Below are positions 17,430-26,703 of a stretch of DNA of 64,000 nt, one piece after another. Both the position numbers and the translations under genes were made by a program. The number at the start of each line of letters is the position of its first letter. Within the stretch, counting starts at the first letter, position 1. Origin of the DNA: Thiorhodovibrio litoralis (GTDB taxonomy: Bacteria; Pseudomonadota; Gammaproteobacteria; Chromatiales; Chromatiaceae); the NCBI RefSeq assembly GCF_033954455.1, contig NZ_CP121473.1, positions 1,054,001 to 1,118,000 of the forward strand. The letters are read 5' to 3'. The notes beneath the pieces are model-generated. The model worked only from the letters and a program-made list of their open reading frames with translations. It ran no database searches and was not told the DNA's origin.

Positions 17430-18212
17430 ATGATGTCCCTGATAAAAAAATTGGCGCGCGCCCTGTTGATGCTCTTTATTTGGGGGCTCGCCGGCGGGGT
17501 CTTTGGCGCCGTGTTTGTTGCGATGCGCCACATGCTGGGCGACCTCGGTCTTGAGGGCTGGTACCCGTTATTGATCGGCGCCTGCGCCGCGGCCATGACC
17601 ACGGCGGCGCTCTATAGCGCAATGTTCGTCGCATTGGTGGGCGCTGCCGCCGGCGTGCTGGCATCGATTGGCTATCTGATGCTTTACATGCAGGTGGTCG
17701 ATTTGCCGATCATTACCGGTGTGGCCGCGGGCGCGGGCCTGGTTGCCGGAATGTTCTTTAATCGCGGTCGGCAGTCGAATGCGCGCGCTTTTGGTGTCAC
17801 CGCCACTGGTTTGCTGGCGGGTGCCGGCGCTGGTTTGGCCATTGCCATTGCCTTGCAGCTCTATCCCGAGCCGATTGATGACATGGTCGTGGTGGCTGGC
17901 GTGGTGGCCTTGGTCGGCACCCTGTTTCAGCTCAATCAGCACTGGCTGGTGTATGGCTGCCGGGGCTGGCCCTGGACGCGCCTGGGCGGTTCGCTGGTCG
18001 CGGCATGGATCGCCGGTATCGTGGGCGTGGGCGTCTGGCTGATTGTTGGCACCACCTCGACTGGAATCGAATGGGGCATGAGCGGCAGTGTTGAGCAGCT
18101 GCTCGAACAAATTCCGTCCGGTTCGCTCGGTGGAGCTGTCGGCGGCGCCGTGACCGGTCTGCTGCTCGAGCTGCTCGGTTTCGGACTGGCGGACGAGAAG
18201 CACGATCTCTGA
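17430..18212 (+). CDS. Polytopic inner-membrane protein of unknown function
   Basis: A 260-residue protein with about seven hydrophobic, Gly/Ala-rich segments (for example LLMLFIWGLAGGVFGAVFVAM, GVLASIGYLMLYM, GAGAGLAIAIALQLYP, GGAVGGAVTGLLLELLGFGL). GGAGG just upstream of the ATG pair at 17430/17433 supports the start. No transporter signature recognised. A 256-base spacer separates it from the upstream gene, and it converges with telA. It may be a glycine-zipper-like membrane protein. Confidence 0.7.
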   Translation: MMSLIKKLARALLMLFIWGLAGGVFGAVFVAMRHMLGDLGLEGWYPLLIGACAAAMTTAALYSAMFVALVGAAAGVLASIGYLMLYMQVVDLPIITGVAAGAGLVAGMFFNRGRQSNARAFGVTATGLLAGAGAGLAIAIALQLYPEPIDDMVVVAGVVALVGTLFQLNQHWLVYGCRGWPWTRLGGSLVAAWIAGIVGVGVWLIVGTTSTGIEWGMSGSVEQLLEQIPSGSLGGAVGGAVTGLLLELLGFGLADEKHDL

Positions 18213-18273
18213 CGCTTGTGTTTCTCTGGCGTTTGGGTTGGCTCCCGCGCTGGCGGGTCCGTCAATAAGGACC

Positions 18274-19401
18274 TTAGCCTGGCTGCGTTGAAGCCGACGC
18301 CTTGCTCAGCGCTTTTCTCAAGTTGCCCTCAAGCTGGGCGAGTTCCTTGCCCGCCGCTGCCCGCGCGCGGCGGCCTTGGTCGGCGATGCTCAGGCTCTCC
18401 TCAATGGTGTCGATCAGCGCCTGATTGGCCGCCTTGACGGTTTCGATGTCAAACACCCCACGCTCGATCTGGGTGCGTGCCTGGGCGTTGGCCTGCTTGA
18501 GATTCTCCGCATTCGCCATCAGTAGCTCATTGGTCAAGTCGGTCGCCGCCTTTACTGTCTCGGCCGCGCGACCGGAGCGATAAATGGTAATCGCCTGCGC
18601 GAGCTGCTGACGCCACAGGGGCACGGTGTTGACCAGCGTGGAGTTGATCTTGTTGATCAGCCCCTTGTCGTTTTCCTGCACCAAGCGGATGCTCGGCAGC
18701 GCCTGCATGGTGACCTGGCGGGTCAGGCGCAGGTCATGCACACGGCGCTCCAGGTCATCGCGCGCGCCGCGCAGGTCGCGCAGATTCTGCGCTCGCACCA
18801 TGTCCTCAGTCTGCTTCACTTCGGCCTCAAGTGCCGGGATCGTCTCCCGATCCAGCTCCACGAGCTTGGCGTCACCGGCGGCGATATAGCCCTCCAGCTC
18901 GCGAAAATAATCCAGATTGGCGTCATACAGGCGGTCGAGCGAGACCACGTCGGTCATCAGCCGAGTCTTGTGGCGGTCCAGGTCCATGCTGATGCGCTCG
19001 ATCTGATCGCGCACCTGTTCGTATTCCTGCAGGAATTTATGCACCTGTTTGGTCTTGCCGAATAGGCGTGCGATCACGCCGCGCTTGGCGTTGGGGTCGA
19101 GCGCCTCGACGTCGAAGCCACGCAGTTGCCCGACCATGTTATTGAGCGCCTCGCCGGCTGGGCCGGTGTCTTTGATGCGCACGCCCTCAAGCATTTGCTC
19201 CGAGACCTCGGTGAGCTGCTGCTGCGCTTTGGCACCAAAGTGCAGAATCGACTGGCTGTCGGTCAGGTCGATCTCAGTGAGCAAGCGCTTGATGTCCGTT
19301 GGGGCCGGCGGCGGTGTGGGCGCGGCCGGTTGGATGGGCAAAGGCGTTGTATCTGCTCCAGTGGCGGTTGGGGCCTGGGGTGTTTGAGTCGCTGCAGTCA
19401 T
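18274..19401 (-). CDS. telA: TelA-like toxic anion resistance protein
   Basis: A 375-residue member of the TelA/KlaA family (toxic anion resistance, PF05816), mostly alpha-helical and cytoplasmic. Seen: a Pro/Ala/Thr-rich N-terminal 40 residues, then the conserved core with KRGVIARLFGKTK, LDRLYDANLDYFRELEGYI and LPSIRLVQENDKGLINKINS. Members are linked to tellurite and envelope stress, but the biochemical role is unsettled. It overlaps the stop of the XpaC-like gene by 4 bases (ATGA), and the two families are usual neighbours. Length is normal. Confidence 0.88.
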   Translation of the reverse strand: MTAATQTPQAPTATGADTTPLPIQPAAPTPPPAPTDIKRLLTEIDLTDSQSILHFGAKAQQQLTEVSEQMLEGVRIKDTGPAGEALNNMVGQLRGFDVEALDPNAKRGVIARLFGKTKQVHKFLQEYEQVRDQIERISMDLDRHKTRLMTDVVSLDRLYDANLDYFRELEGYIAAGDAKLVELDRETIPALEAEVKQTEDMVRAQNLRDLRGARDDLERRVHDLRLTRQVTMQALPSIRLVQENDKGLINKINSTLVNTVPLWRQQLAQAITIYRSGRAAETVKAATDLTNELLMANAENLKQANAQARTQIERGVFDIETVKAANQALIDTIEESLSIADQGRRARAAAGKELAQLEGNLRKALSKASASTQPG

Positions 19402-20303
19402 GTAATGGCCTCATGCTCAAGCTGCTTTTGCAGCACTTCGATCTGGATGTCGAGGTCGGTGACGTCGGCCTGGGTCAGGCGCTGGCGTTGGTGGGCGAAC
19501 TGGTCTTCGATGGTGATCAGCACGGTGCGGAAGCGCTGTTCGAGCTCTTCGGAGTCGGTATGACGATGGGCGCGCACATAGCCGTTAGAGACCTGTTCAG
19601 CGCCTTCGAGGAAGACTGTCAGGAAACGCCGAGCGCGGCTCAGGTCCGACGGGCGCGCGGCGATCTGCGCCAGGATATCGCGCCCGAGGGTGGCGATGCG
19701 CGCGAGCCGCCCACGCAGCTCGCGGTTGCCGAGGGCTCCGGCGGCCTGTTCGATCTGGATCAGCCGACTTTCGGCCTCGGCGAGGGCTTCGGCAACTAGC
19801 CGGGATTCGCGGTCGGCTGCCTCGAGCCGATCGCCTTGGAGCCAGGGTTGCATACCGTAGGCGAGAAAGAACCCGGTGCTGGCGACCAGCGCGAAGGCGA
19901 TGCCGACTGGAACGGTATTGTCCGCACCAGCGATGGCGGTGACGGCGGTGGCCACACCCACCAGCGCGCCGGAGAGGTTGAGCAATGGCAGCTGCAGGCG
20001 CCGCGAGAAACGCCGCCGCGGCTTGGCTGCGCTGCTGAGATAAGCGCGCCGGGCGAGGATGGCGGCGATGGCAAAGAGCGCAAAGGCTCCGGCATCGGCG
20101 GCAAAGGCATCCAGACGCCCGGCGACCAGGCTGCCAAAGGCAGCCGGGACCAGCGGTGCGGTGGCGATCCACAACAGCAGCATGCGCGGTGGCTTCAGAC
20201 GGGTGTCGGAACGGCGTTGATCGCGCCAGCGCTGCCAGCTCTGGCCGGCGGCGTGCATGGCATGCTGCACATCGGCGCTGATGTCGTGATGATCCAGGGA
20301 CAT
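19398..20303 (-). CDS. XpaC-like membrane protein
   Basis: A 301-residue protein of the family named after XpaC (5-bromo-4-chloroindolyl phosphate hydrolysis protein); the real function is unknown. Two hydrophobic hairpins lie near residues 43-85 (LLLWIATAPLVPAAFGSLVAG) and 105-150 (ALVGVATAVTAIAG, GIAFALVASTGFFLAYG). A helical cytoplasmic region follows (about 155-301). It is translationally coupled to telA, the partner expected in this family. A 61-residue hydrophobic ORF lies 6 bases upstream. Confidence 0.75.
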   Translation of the reverse strand: MSLDHHDISADVQHAMHAAGQSWQRWRDQRRSDTRLKPPRMLLLWIATAPLVPAAFGSLVAGRLDAFAADAGAFALFAIAAILARRAYLSSAAKPRRRFSRRLQLPLLNLSGALVGVATAVTAIAGADNTVPVGIAFALVASTGFFLAYGMQPWLQGDRLEAADRESRLVAEALAEAESRLIQIEQAAGALGNRELRGRLARIATLGRDILAQIAARPSDLSRARRFLTVFLEGAEQVSNGYVRAHRHTDSEELEQRFRTVLITIEDQFAHQRQRLTQADVTDLDIQIEVLQKQLEHEAIT

Positions 20304-20309
20304 GATGGC

Positions 20310-20495
20310 CTAGAAGACGAACAGCGACTGACAGCTTAGCAAGCTGAGGGTGGAAAAGAGCAGCAGGGCGCCGAGGAAACGCAGACCGCCGCCCGCGCGG
20401 CGAATAGCCGGTGGCGGCGGCTCCTGCGCAGCGCCCAGCGGAGGCGGTTGCACCTGGTGCAGAGTGTGTCGGGAAACGGGCGTGCTGACTTTCAT
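20310..20495 (-). CDS. Small 61-residue membrane protein upstream of xpaC/telA
   Basis: The ORF ends 6 bases before the XpaC-like gene, so it is very likely in the same transcript. The N-terminal 35 residues are polar and Pro-rich (HTLHQVQPPPLGAAQEPPPP). A single hydrophobic segment follows near residues 38-56 (LRFLGALLLFSTLSLLSC), giving a tail-anchored topology. No family recognised. It may be a small membrane partner of the XpaC/TelA pair. Confidence 0.55.
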   Translation of the reverse strand: MKVSTPVSRHTLHQVQPPPLGAAQEPPPPAIRRAGGGLRFLGALLLFSTLSLLSCQSLFVF

Positions 20496-20541
20496 CCCCG
20501 CGAGTTTACAACCCGCGCGCCTTCGCGGGTAGCCGTTGGTC

Positions 20542-21147
20542 TCACATCATGCCGAGTTGGAGCAGGGCTTCCTCGGACATGTTCTCCTGGCTCCAGGGTG
20601 GGTCCCAGACCAACTCGACCTGCACCGCGCCGACGCCCTCGACCTTCTGCACCGCGTCCTTGACCATCAGTGGCATCATGCCCGCAACCGGGCAGGCCGG
20701 GGCGGTCAGGGTCATGTCGACGTCGACATCCCCATTGGGGGCGATGTCGATTTTGTAGATCAGCCCCAGGTCATAGATGTTGACCGGGATTTCCGGGTCA
20801 TGGACCCCGCGCATCGCGGCGATGATGGGTTCGCGCAGTTCTTCGGCGTCCATCCGCTCGATACCCTGCTCGATCTCGGGCCCGGTGGCAGCGTCATGCC
20901 CATCGGTGTCTGCTGTTTGCTCCTCGCGGCCAAAGCCGGTGAATCGTGCCAGTCTGTTCATTGCTCCGGATTCTCCCCTGCTCAGAACTGCTCTGCTGCG
21001 TCCTCCCCGGTTAAGCACGCCGTTTTTCAGTGCGCCCTTTAACAGTGTCTGGGGAAGTGAGCGAAAAATACCTGCGTTTGCGCGGCCGTGGGCGCTGGAA
21101 CCCGAGTCCGCATCGGTGCGGGTGAAGTTTGCTGCAAGCTGACTCAT
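20542..21147 (-). CDS. sufT: SufT, MIP18-family iron-sulfur cluster assembly factor
   Basis: The C-terminal half (about residues 95-201) is a MIP18/DUF59 domain: HDPEIPVNIYDLGLIYKIDI, then TAPACPVAGMMPLMVKDAV with the conserved Cys, then VELVWDPPWSQENMSEEAL. SufT helps mature iron-sulfur proteins. It is last in sufB-sufC-sufD-sufT. The ATG at 21147 overlaps the sufD stop (ATGA), giving 201 residues, but the first 60 residues do not look conserved. The ATG at 20961 (GGAG just upstream) would give a 139-residue protein of more usual length. Confidence 0.85.
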   Translation of the reverse strand: MSQLAANFTRTDADSGSSAHGRANAGIFRSLPQTLLKGALKNGVLNRGGRSRAVLSRGESGAMNRLARFTGFGREEQTADTDGHDAATGPEIEQGIERMDAEELREPIIAAMRGVHDPEIPVNIYDLGLIYKIDIAPNGDVDVDMTLTAPACPVAGMMPLMVKDAVQKVEGVGAVQVELVWDPPWSQENMSEEALLQLGMM

Positions 21148-22532
21148 AGTGGCGATTGCTCCAGGCGTTGGCCGACCGATTCGGTGATGGTTTCGCGCAG
21201 CGAATCGGACCCGATGGCGTCAATGATCTCCCCGGCAAAGCCAAGGCAGAGCATGCGTCGCGCAAGCGGCGCGGCGATGCCGCGCGAGCGCAGATAAAAC
21301 AGCATTTCCGGCTCGAGCTGGCCGACCGTGGTGCCATGACTGCATTTGACGTCATCGGCGTAGATTTCCAGCTGCGGCTTGGTATCGACCTCGGCATTGG
21401 GCGAGAGGATCAGGTTGCGGTTGGACATGGCCGCGTCGGTCTGCTGCGCGCCCACCGCCACATAAACCCGTCCGTCGAACACAGCCTTGCCCTTGCCATG
21501 CAGAATGCCTTTGAAGTTCTCGCGGCTCGAGCAGCCAGGCACCTGATGCTGGACGTCCATGTGGTAGTCGATCAGTTGCCGGTCGCCAGCCAGGTACAGT
21601 CCCTGCAGCTCGCAGTCGCCTCCCGGCGCTAGAAAGCGCGTGACCAGGTCGGTTCGCGCCCATGCGCCGCCCATGCCAATGTTGATGCCGCGATAGCGGC
21701 TGTCGGCATCCTGTTCCAGATACAGGCCGGTGAGGTGATAGGCGCTGGGGCTTTCCTGTTGCAGCCGGTCATGGTGCAGCCGTGCGTCTTTGGCCAGGCG
21801 AATCTCGACCACCGCATTGTTGCAGTAAATTGCCTCGCCAAAGCTTAGGTAACGTTCAACCAAATCGGCGCGGGCACCCTCGGCCAGACTGATCAGGTGA
21901 CGCGGCTGGGCGACGCTCGGCTGGTCGAGGCCGATGGAGAGGTGGAGCAGCTCGACCGGACGTTCCAGTTGCACGCCGGCGTCGATCAACATGACCAGCC
22001 CGTCGTCGAAGGCCGCGGTGTTCAGGGAGGTGAACAGGTGCTGGCCCTCACCAGCGACGCGCCCGAGCAACCCCTCAATCGCATCCGGGTCCTGCGCGAT
22101 CACATCAGCCAGTCCGCCGACGCGCACGCCCTCGGGCAGGTCCTCGAGTTGCGACAGACGCGGCTCAAAGCGTCCGTTGACCATCACCAGCCGGTAGCTG
22201 TCGAGGCCGGCGACGATCTGATCCTCAAGGTCCTCGGCTTGCAGCGCGCTGATCGGCTCTAGCTGTGGCTTGAAGCCCTGATCAATCAGGCCGCGCAGCG
22301 CGGTGTAGCGCCAGTTTTCAGATTTCTGGGTTGGTACGTTCTGTCCAGCGGCGCGCTCGGCAGCCGCGGCGCGCAGTTTGCCCAGCCAGCCAGGCTCGCC
22401 CTTGCGCTGCGCGGCCGGGTCTGCGCCCAGCCAGTCGCGCAGCGCCGGCTCGATGGCGCCAGTAGATGCCCCAGCGGAGGTCGGGCTGGAACCCGGTGTG
22501 GATCGGGGGTTGGATCGGGCAGCGCCGTTCAT
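21144..22532 (-). CDS. sufD: SufD, iron-sulfur cluster scaffold subunit
   Basis: A 462-residue SufD. It forms a complex with SufB and the ATPase SufC that builds iron-sulfur clusters in the cytoplasm. The C-terminal core shows ADDVKCSHGTTVGQLEPEML with the conserved His, then FYLRSRGI. The N-terminal region has NVPTQKSENWRYTALRGL, typical of SufD. The first 40 residues are Ser/Pro-rich and look like an extension. It overlaps sufC (ATGA at 22529-22532) and sufT (ATGA at 21144-21147), indicating tight coupling. Confidence 0.93.
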   Translation of the reverse strand: MNGAARSNPRSTPGSSPTSAGASTGAIEPALRDWLGADPAAQRKGEPGWLGKLRAAAAERAAGQNVPTQKSENWRYTALRGLIDQGFKPQLEPISALQAEDLEDQIVAGLDSYRLVMVNGRFEPRLSQLEDLPEGVRVGGLADVIAQDPDAIEGLLGRVAGEGQHLFTSLNTAAFDDGLVMLIDAGVQLERPVELLHLSIGLDQPSVAQPRHLISLAEGARADLVERYLSFGEAIYCNNAVVEIRLAKDARLHHDRLQQESPSAYHLTGLYLEQDADSRYRGINIGMGGAWARTDLVTRFLAPGGDCELQGLYLAGDRQLIDYHMDVQHQVPGCSSRENFKGILHGKGKAVFDGRVYVAVGAQQTDAAMSNRNLILSPNAEVDTKPQLEIYADDVKCSHGTTVGQLEPEMLFYLRSRGIAAPLARRMLCLGFAGEIIDAIGSDSLRETITESVGQRLEQSPL

Positions 22533-23281
22533 GCCGCCTCCGCCTCGGCGATCCAGCCGTAGCCTTTTTCTTCCAGCTCCAGCGCCAGCTCCTTGCCGCC
22601 CGAGCGGATGATGCGCCCGTGCGCCAGCACATGGACATGATCCGGCTGGATGTAGTCGAGCAGGCGCTGATAATGGGTGACCACGATCATCGAGCGCTCG
22701 GCACTGCGCAGTGCGTTCACGCCGTCGGCGACGATGCGCAGGGCGTCGATATCCAGGCCGGAGTCGGTCTCGTCAAGGATCGCCAGCTTGGGTTCGAGCA
22801 TGGCCATCTGGAAGATTTCGTTGCGTTTCTTCTCGCCACCCGAGAAGCCGAAATTGACTGGGCGCTTGAGCAGGCTGTCATCGAGATGCAGGACCTTCAG
22901 GCGCTCTTTCATCAGCCGCAGGAAGGACACAGCGTCGAGCTCTTCGTCTCCGCGCGCCTTGCGGATGGCGTTGACGGCGGACTTAAGAAAATAGGTGTTG
23001 TTCACCCCCGGTAGCTCCACCGGGTACTGGAAGGCCAGAAAAAGCCCAAGCTGGGCGCGTTCCTCGGGCTCAAGCCCGAGCAGGTTCTGGCCATCGAAAT
23101 CGACCGTGCCGCCGGTGACGGTATAACCCTCGCGCCCGGAGAGCACATGGGCGAAGGTGCTCTTGCCTGAGCCGTTTGGCCCCATGATGGCGTGCACCTC
23201 GCCCGCGCCGACCTCGAGGTCGAGGCCTTTGAGAATGTCTTTGTCACCGACTTTGGCCTTCAGGCCCTTCACAGACAGCAT
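22529..23281 (-). CDS. sufC: SufC, iron-sulfur cluster assembly ATPase
   Basis: A 250-residue ABC-type ATPase of the SufBCD complex. Walker A is GPNGSGKST (about 35-43). The signature region is FSGGEKKRNEIFQMA. Walker B is KLAILDETDSGLDID, with the D-E-T-D-S-G-L-D pattern typical of SufC, and the His switch is VVTHYQRLLDYI. Length is normal. It sits between sufB (57-base gap) and sufD (4-base overlap). Confidence 0.96.
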   Translation of the reverse strand: MLSVKGLKAKVGDKDILKGLDLEVGAGEVHAIMGPNGSGKSTFAHVLSGREGYTVTGGTVDFDGQNLLGLEPEERAQLGLFLAFQYPVELPGVNNTYFLKSAVNAIRKARGDEELDAVSFLRLMKERLKVLHLDDSLLKRPVNFGFSGGEKKRNEIFQMAMLEPKLAILDETDSGLDIDALRIVADGVNALRSAERSMIVVTHYQRLLDYIQPDHVHVLAHGRIIRSGGKELALELEEKGYGWIAEAEAA

Positions 23282-23338
23282 GATGATGGCTCCAGAAAAA
23301 TCCTGATTTAATGAGATGCGCGGGTCGGCCTGGTTGCT

Positions 23339-24781
23339 TTAGCCCACTGCGCCTTCGAGGCTGATGCTGAGCAGCTTCTGTGCTTCGACGGCAAATTCCA
23401 TCGGCAGCTTGTTGAACACTTGCTTGCAGAAACCATTCACGATCATCGAGACGGCGTCCTCTTCGCTCAACCCCCGCGAGCGACAGTAGAACAGCTGATC
23501 CTCGCTGATCTTGGAGGTGGTGGCCTCGTGCTCCATCTTCGCACTCGGGTTTTTGACCTCGATATAGGGGAAGGTGTGGGCGGAGCAGGCATCCCCAATC
23601 AGCAAAGAGTCGCACTGCGTATGGTTGCGCGCGCCCTCGGCCTTGCCGGCGATGCGCACCAGGCCGCGATAGGACTGCTGGCCGTGCTGCGCCGAGATGC
23701 CCTTGGAGACAATGGTCGAGCTGGTGTTGCGCCCGATGTGGATCATCTTGGTGCCGGTGTCCGCCTGCTGGCGGCCTTTGGTGACTGCGACCGAGTAGAA
23801 CTCACCGACAGAATCATCCCCGCGCAGAATGCAGCTTGGGTACTTCCAGGTGATGGCCGAGCCGGTCTCGACCTGGGTCCAGCTGATCTTGGAGCGCGCG
23901 CCCCGGCAATCGCCGCGCTTGGTGACAAAGTTATAGATGCCGCCTTTGCCGTTTGCGTCACCGGGATACCAATTCTGGACCGTTGAGTATTTGATCTCTG
24001 CGCCCTCCAGCGCCACCAACTCGACCACTGCGGCATGCAGCTGATTTTCGTCGCGCTGCGGGGCGGTGCAGCCTTCGAGGTAGCTGACATAGCTGCCTTC
24101 GTCGGCGACGATCAGGGTGCGCTCAAACTGCCCAGTGTTGGCGGTATTGATGCGGAAATAGGTGCTCAACTCCATCGGGCAGCGGGTGTTCTTCGGCACA
24201 TAGACAAAGGTGCCGTCGGTGAACACCGCACAGTTGAGCCCAGCGTAAAAATTATCGCTCGGCGGCACCACCGTGCCGATGTGCTGCCTGACCAACTCCG
24301 GGTACTCCTGCAGCGCCTCGGAGATGGAGCAGAAGATGACTCCGGCCTCGGCTAGCTTTTCGCGAAAGGTGGTCGCCACAGAAACACTGTCGAAGACTGC
24401 ATCGACGGCCACGCCGGCCAGTGCTTTCTGCTCCTCGATCGGGATGCCAAGCTTTTGGTAAGTTTCCAGCAGGATCGGGTCCACTTCATCCAGACTCTTC
24501 GGCCCATCTTTCTTCTTCGGCGCCGAGTAGTAGGAAATATCCTGGAAATTGATCGCCGGATGATGCACCGCCGCCCACTTCGGCGTCGGCATCTCAAGCC
24601 ACTTGGCGTAAGCCTTCAGCCGCCACTCCGTCATCCACTCGGGCTCGTTCTTGCGCGCTGAAATCGCCCGAATCACGCTCTCGTCAAGGCCAGGGGGAAG
24701 GGTTTCTGACTCGATCTCGGTGATGAAACCGTGCTCGTACTCCGATTTGACGATGTCATCGTATTCAGTGGTCGCGCTCAT
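23339..24781 (-). CDS. sufB: SufB, iron-sulfur cluster scaffold
   Basis: A 480-residue SufB, the main scaffold on which clusters assemble. Conserved blocks: [54 protein letters not shown], and [20 protein letters not shown], which contains the conserved Cys implicated in assembly. It ends in a SufB-typical helix. It is the first gene of sufB-sufC-sufD-sufT. No sufS or sufE lies in this window, so the sulfur donor must come from elsewhere. No IscR/SufR-type regulator gene is next to it. Confidence 0.96.
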   Translation of the reverse strand: MSATTEYDDIVKSEYEHGFITEIESETLPPGLDESVIRAISARKNEPEWMTEWRLKAYAKWLEMPTPKWAAVHHPAINFQDISYYSAPKKKDGPKSLDEVDPILLETYQKLGIPIEEQKALAGVAVDAVFDSVSVATTFREKLAEAGVIFCSISEALQEYPELVRQHIGTVVPPSDNFYAGLNCAVFTDGTFVYVPKNTRCPMELSTYFRINTANTGQFERTLIVADEGSYVSYLEGCTAPQRDENQLHAAVVELVALEGAEIKYSTVQNWYPGDANGKGGIYNFVTKRGDCRGARSKISWTQVETGSAITWKYPSCILRGDDSVGEFYSVAVTKGRQQADTGTKMIHIGRNTSSTIVSKGISAQHGQQSYRGLVRIAGKAEGARNHTQCDSLLIGDACSAHTFPYIEVKNPSAKMEHEATTSKISEDQLFYCRSRGLSEEDAVSMIVNGFCKQVFNKLPMEFAVEAQKLLSISLEGAVG

Positions 24782-25403
24782 GGCGATGGCTCCAATTGAA
24801 TTTCTTAGTGGATTGCTTGGTTATTTAGCGCTGTCGTGGGCGAGTTTCAAGAGCGCTGGCGAGCATCCGCAGCAAGCAGACTGCCGGCTGGCTGCTGGCA
24901 GCTGTCCCCCTCGGCGGCTGTTCGGAGCTGGCTCCGGGGCGATCAACTCAAACAAGTGCATGGCGTGAAGCCTTTCTGACAGCGGTTCATGTTTCAAGTC
25001 TATCGCGAGCTTGCATCGGCGGAGAACCCGAATCCGGCTTCAAGCTCAGATCGCGGCGCGATCTCGCACCTGTCTAGTCAGCAAAAATGTCGTCTTTGCG
25101 ACAAGTTGCGCGGCTTAGGTGCCTTTCCGCGCGCGTCCGGCGAATGCATCGCCTGCGCCGTAGCAGGCATCCGTTCGGCGTTTCGAGCATTGTGGAGCGG
25201 TCATCAAAGGCAGTTCGCTGCGGTGCTGCAAGTTCTGCGCCGCCTGCGCCTTGATGCAAACGCGAAACGTTTGTATTATCGAATGTGTCAGGCCAGTTCA
25301 GGTTGTCGTTCATGCAGCCTGCTGGATGCCTCTCGGCTGCGTCCGGCAGCTGATCACGACATCTTCATCAAAACATTCACGCCTTAACCTGGAGAAATTG
25401 GGA
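24782..25403. other. 622-base intergenic region between sufB and the iron-binding protein gene
   Basis: A divergent spacer between sufB (minus) and the iron-binding protein gene (plus). I find no convincing gene: the open frames here lack ribosome sites and protein-like composition. It must hold the promoters of both operons. A short inverted repeat lies at 25257-25273. Confidence 0.6.
25257..25273. promoter_or_regulatory. Inverted repeat upstream of the iron-binding protein gene
   Basis: CAAACG-CGAAA-CGTTTG, a perfect 6-bp inverted repeat with a 5-base spacer, about 130 bases before the start of the iron-binding protein gene. It could be an operator, but it does not clearly match a Fur box. 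Weak evidence. Confidence 0.25.
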
Positions 25404-26618
25404 ATGCAGCAGCAATCGGATTCTTTAATAAACACAGAAACTCCCCGGAAATGCGGCCAGTTCCAGTCAGGCAAACCTGGCGCTGACCAAAAGAGTGTGG
25501 ATGGCACTCGATCAGGCGGAACTCGCGTTGGCCACACTGGCGTTGGCCACACTGGCGGGTTGGGCCGGCGAATGAGTCGCCGCGCGCTGGGCGTGGCTGT
25601 GCTCGGGCTCGGGCTCGGGCTCGCCTGGCCGATAGCCGGCATGGCCGAGGATCAGGGTGATGATCCCGGCGAGGTGAATCTTTACTCCGCGCGCAAGGAA
25701 GCGCTGATCAAGCCCCTGCTCGATCGCTTTACCGAGCAGACCGGCATCGAGGTGAATCTGGTCACCGGCAAGGCGGATGCTTTGCTGCAGCGCTTGAAAA
25801 GCGAAGGCGCCAACAGCCCCGCCGATCTGTTGCTGACGGTCGATGCGGGCAACCTGCATCGTGCCAAGGCCGCAGGACTGACCCAGGTGGCCGAGTCCGA
25901 GACCATCACAGAGGCGGTGCCAGAGAATTATCGCGACCCGGAGGGCCACTGGGTGGGGCTGTCCTTGCGCGCGCGTCCCATCATGTATGTGACAGAGCGC
26001 GTCGACCCAAGCGAACTGTCAACCTACGAGGCCCTGGCTGATCCAAAATGGGAAAAGCGCATCTGCATCCGTTCCTCCAGTAATGTCTATAACCAATCGC
26101 TGGTCGCGTCGTTGATCTTCGCCAACGGCGAGGAGGTCACCGAGACCTGGGCCAAGGGCGTGGTCGATAACATGGCGCGTCCGCCGATGGGAGGCGACCG
26201 TGACCAGATCAAAGCCGCCGCAGCCGGCGAGTGCGACATCGCCGTTGCCAACACCTATTATCTGGCCGGCATGCTGGGCTCGGATGACCCCGGCGAACGC
26301 GATCCCGCCGAGCAGGTCGCTGTCTTCTGGCCGAATCAGGACGGCCGCGGCGCCCATGTCAACGTCAGCGGCGCAGCGGTCACGGCTGCAGCCAAGAACA
26401 AAGACGCCGCCGTGCAGCTGATGGAGTTCTTGCTGAGCCCAGAGTCCCAAGCCTGGTATGCCCAGGCCAACGGCGAGTATCCGGTGCGCGCGGGCGTCGA
26501 GATCAGCCCGGTCCTAGCCGAATGGGGCGAGTTCAAGGCAGATGACCTCAACCTCGAGACCCTGGGTGAGCTCAACGACGATGCCGTGTTGCTGATGGAC
26601 CGAGCGGGCTGGAAGTAA
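25404..26618 (+). CDS. fbpA: Ferric-iron ABC transporter, periplasmic binding protein
   Basis: A 404-residue protein if started at the ATG at 25404 (GGAGAAAT upstream). The signal peptide begins only at residue 57 (MSRRALGVAVLGLGLGLAWP), so the ATG at 25572 may be the real start. The mature part is an iron-binding FbpA/FutA-type domain: VNLYSARKEALIKPLLDRF, LLQRLKSEGANSPADLLLTV, AKAAGLTQ, VANTYYLAGMLGSDDPGE, AVTAAAKNKDAAVQLMEFLLSPE. It delivers Fe(III) to a permease and ATPase that are very likely encoded at 28837-31594. A sulfatase gene lies between. The extra N-terminal stretch contains a 15-bp direct repeat. Confidence 0.85.
   Translation: MQQQSDSLINTETPRKCGQFQSGKPGADQKSVDGTRSGGTRVGHTGVGHTGGLGRRMSRRALGVAVLGLGLGLAWPIAGMAEDQGDDPGEVNLYSARKEALIKPLLDRFTEQTGIEVNLVTGKADALLQRLKSEGANSPADLLLTVDAGNLHRAKAAGLTQVAESETITEAVPENYRDPEGHWVGLSLRARPIMYVTERVDPSELSTYEALADPKWEKRICIRSSSNVYNQSLVASLIFANGEEVTETWAKGVVDNMARPPMGGDRDQIKAAAAGECDIAVANTYYLAGMLGSDDPGERDPAEQVAVFWPNQDGRGAHVNVSGAAVTAAAKNKDAAVQLMEFLLSPESQAWYAQANGEYPVRAGVEISPVLAEWGEFKADDLNLETLGELNDDAVLLMDRAGWK
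25526..25555 (+). repeat. 15-bp direct repeat in the N-terminal extension of the iron-binding protein
   Basis: cgttggccacactgg occurs twice head to tail (25526-25540, 25541-25555). In the long frame it encodes GVGHTGVGHTG. Being in frame, it does not break the ORF, but it lies in a non-conserved stretch ahead of the signal peptide. That supports the later start codon. Confidence 0.8.
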
Positions 26619-26703
26619 GTAATCCGAGGCCGTGACAATTAATCAGATAGCTGCTTAGAGCCCAGCAGCCAGTCTGTCCGACCTCCGGCGCGGCGGTCGC
26701 TTC

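Noticed and set aside
24989-25387. A 132-codon frame in the sufB-fbpA spacer
   Set aside because: No ribosome site, odd composition, no recognised motif; treated as non-coding.
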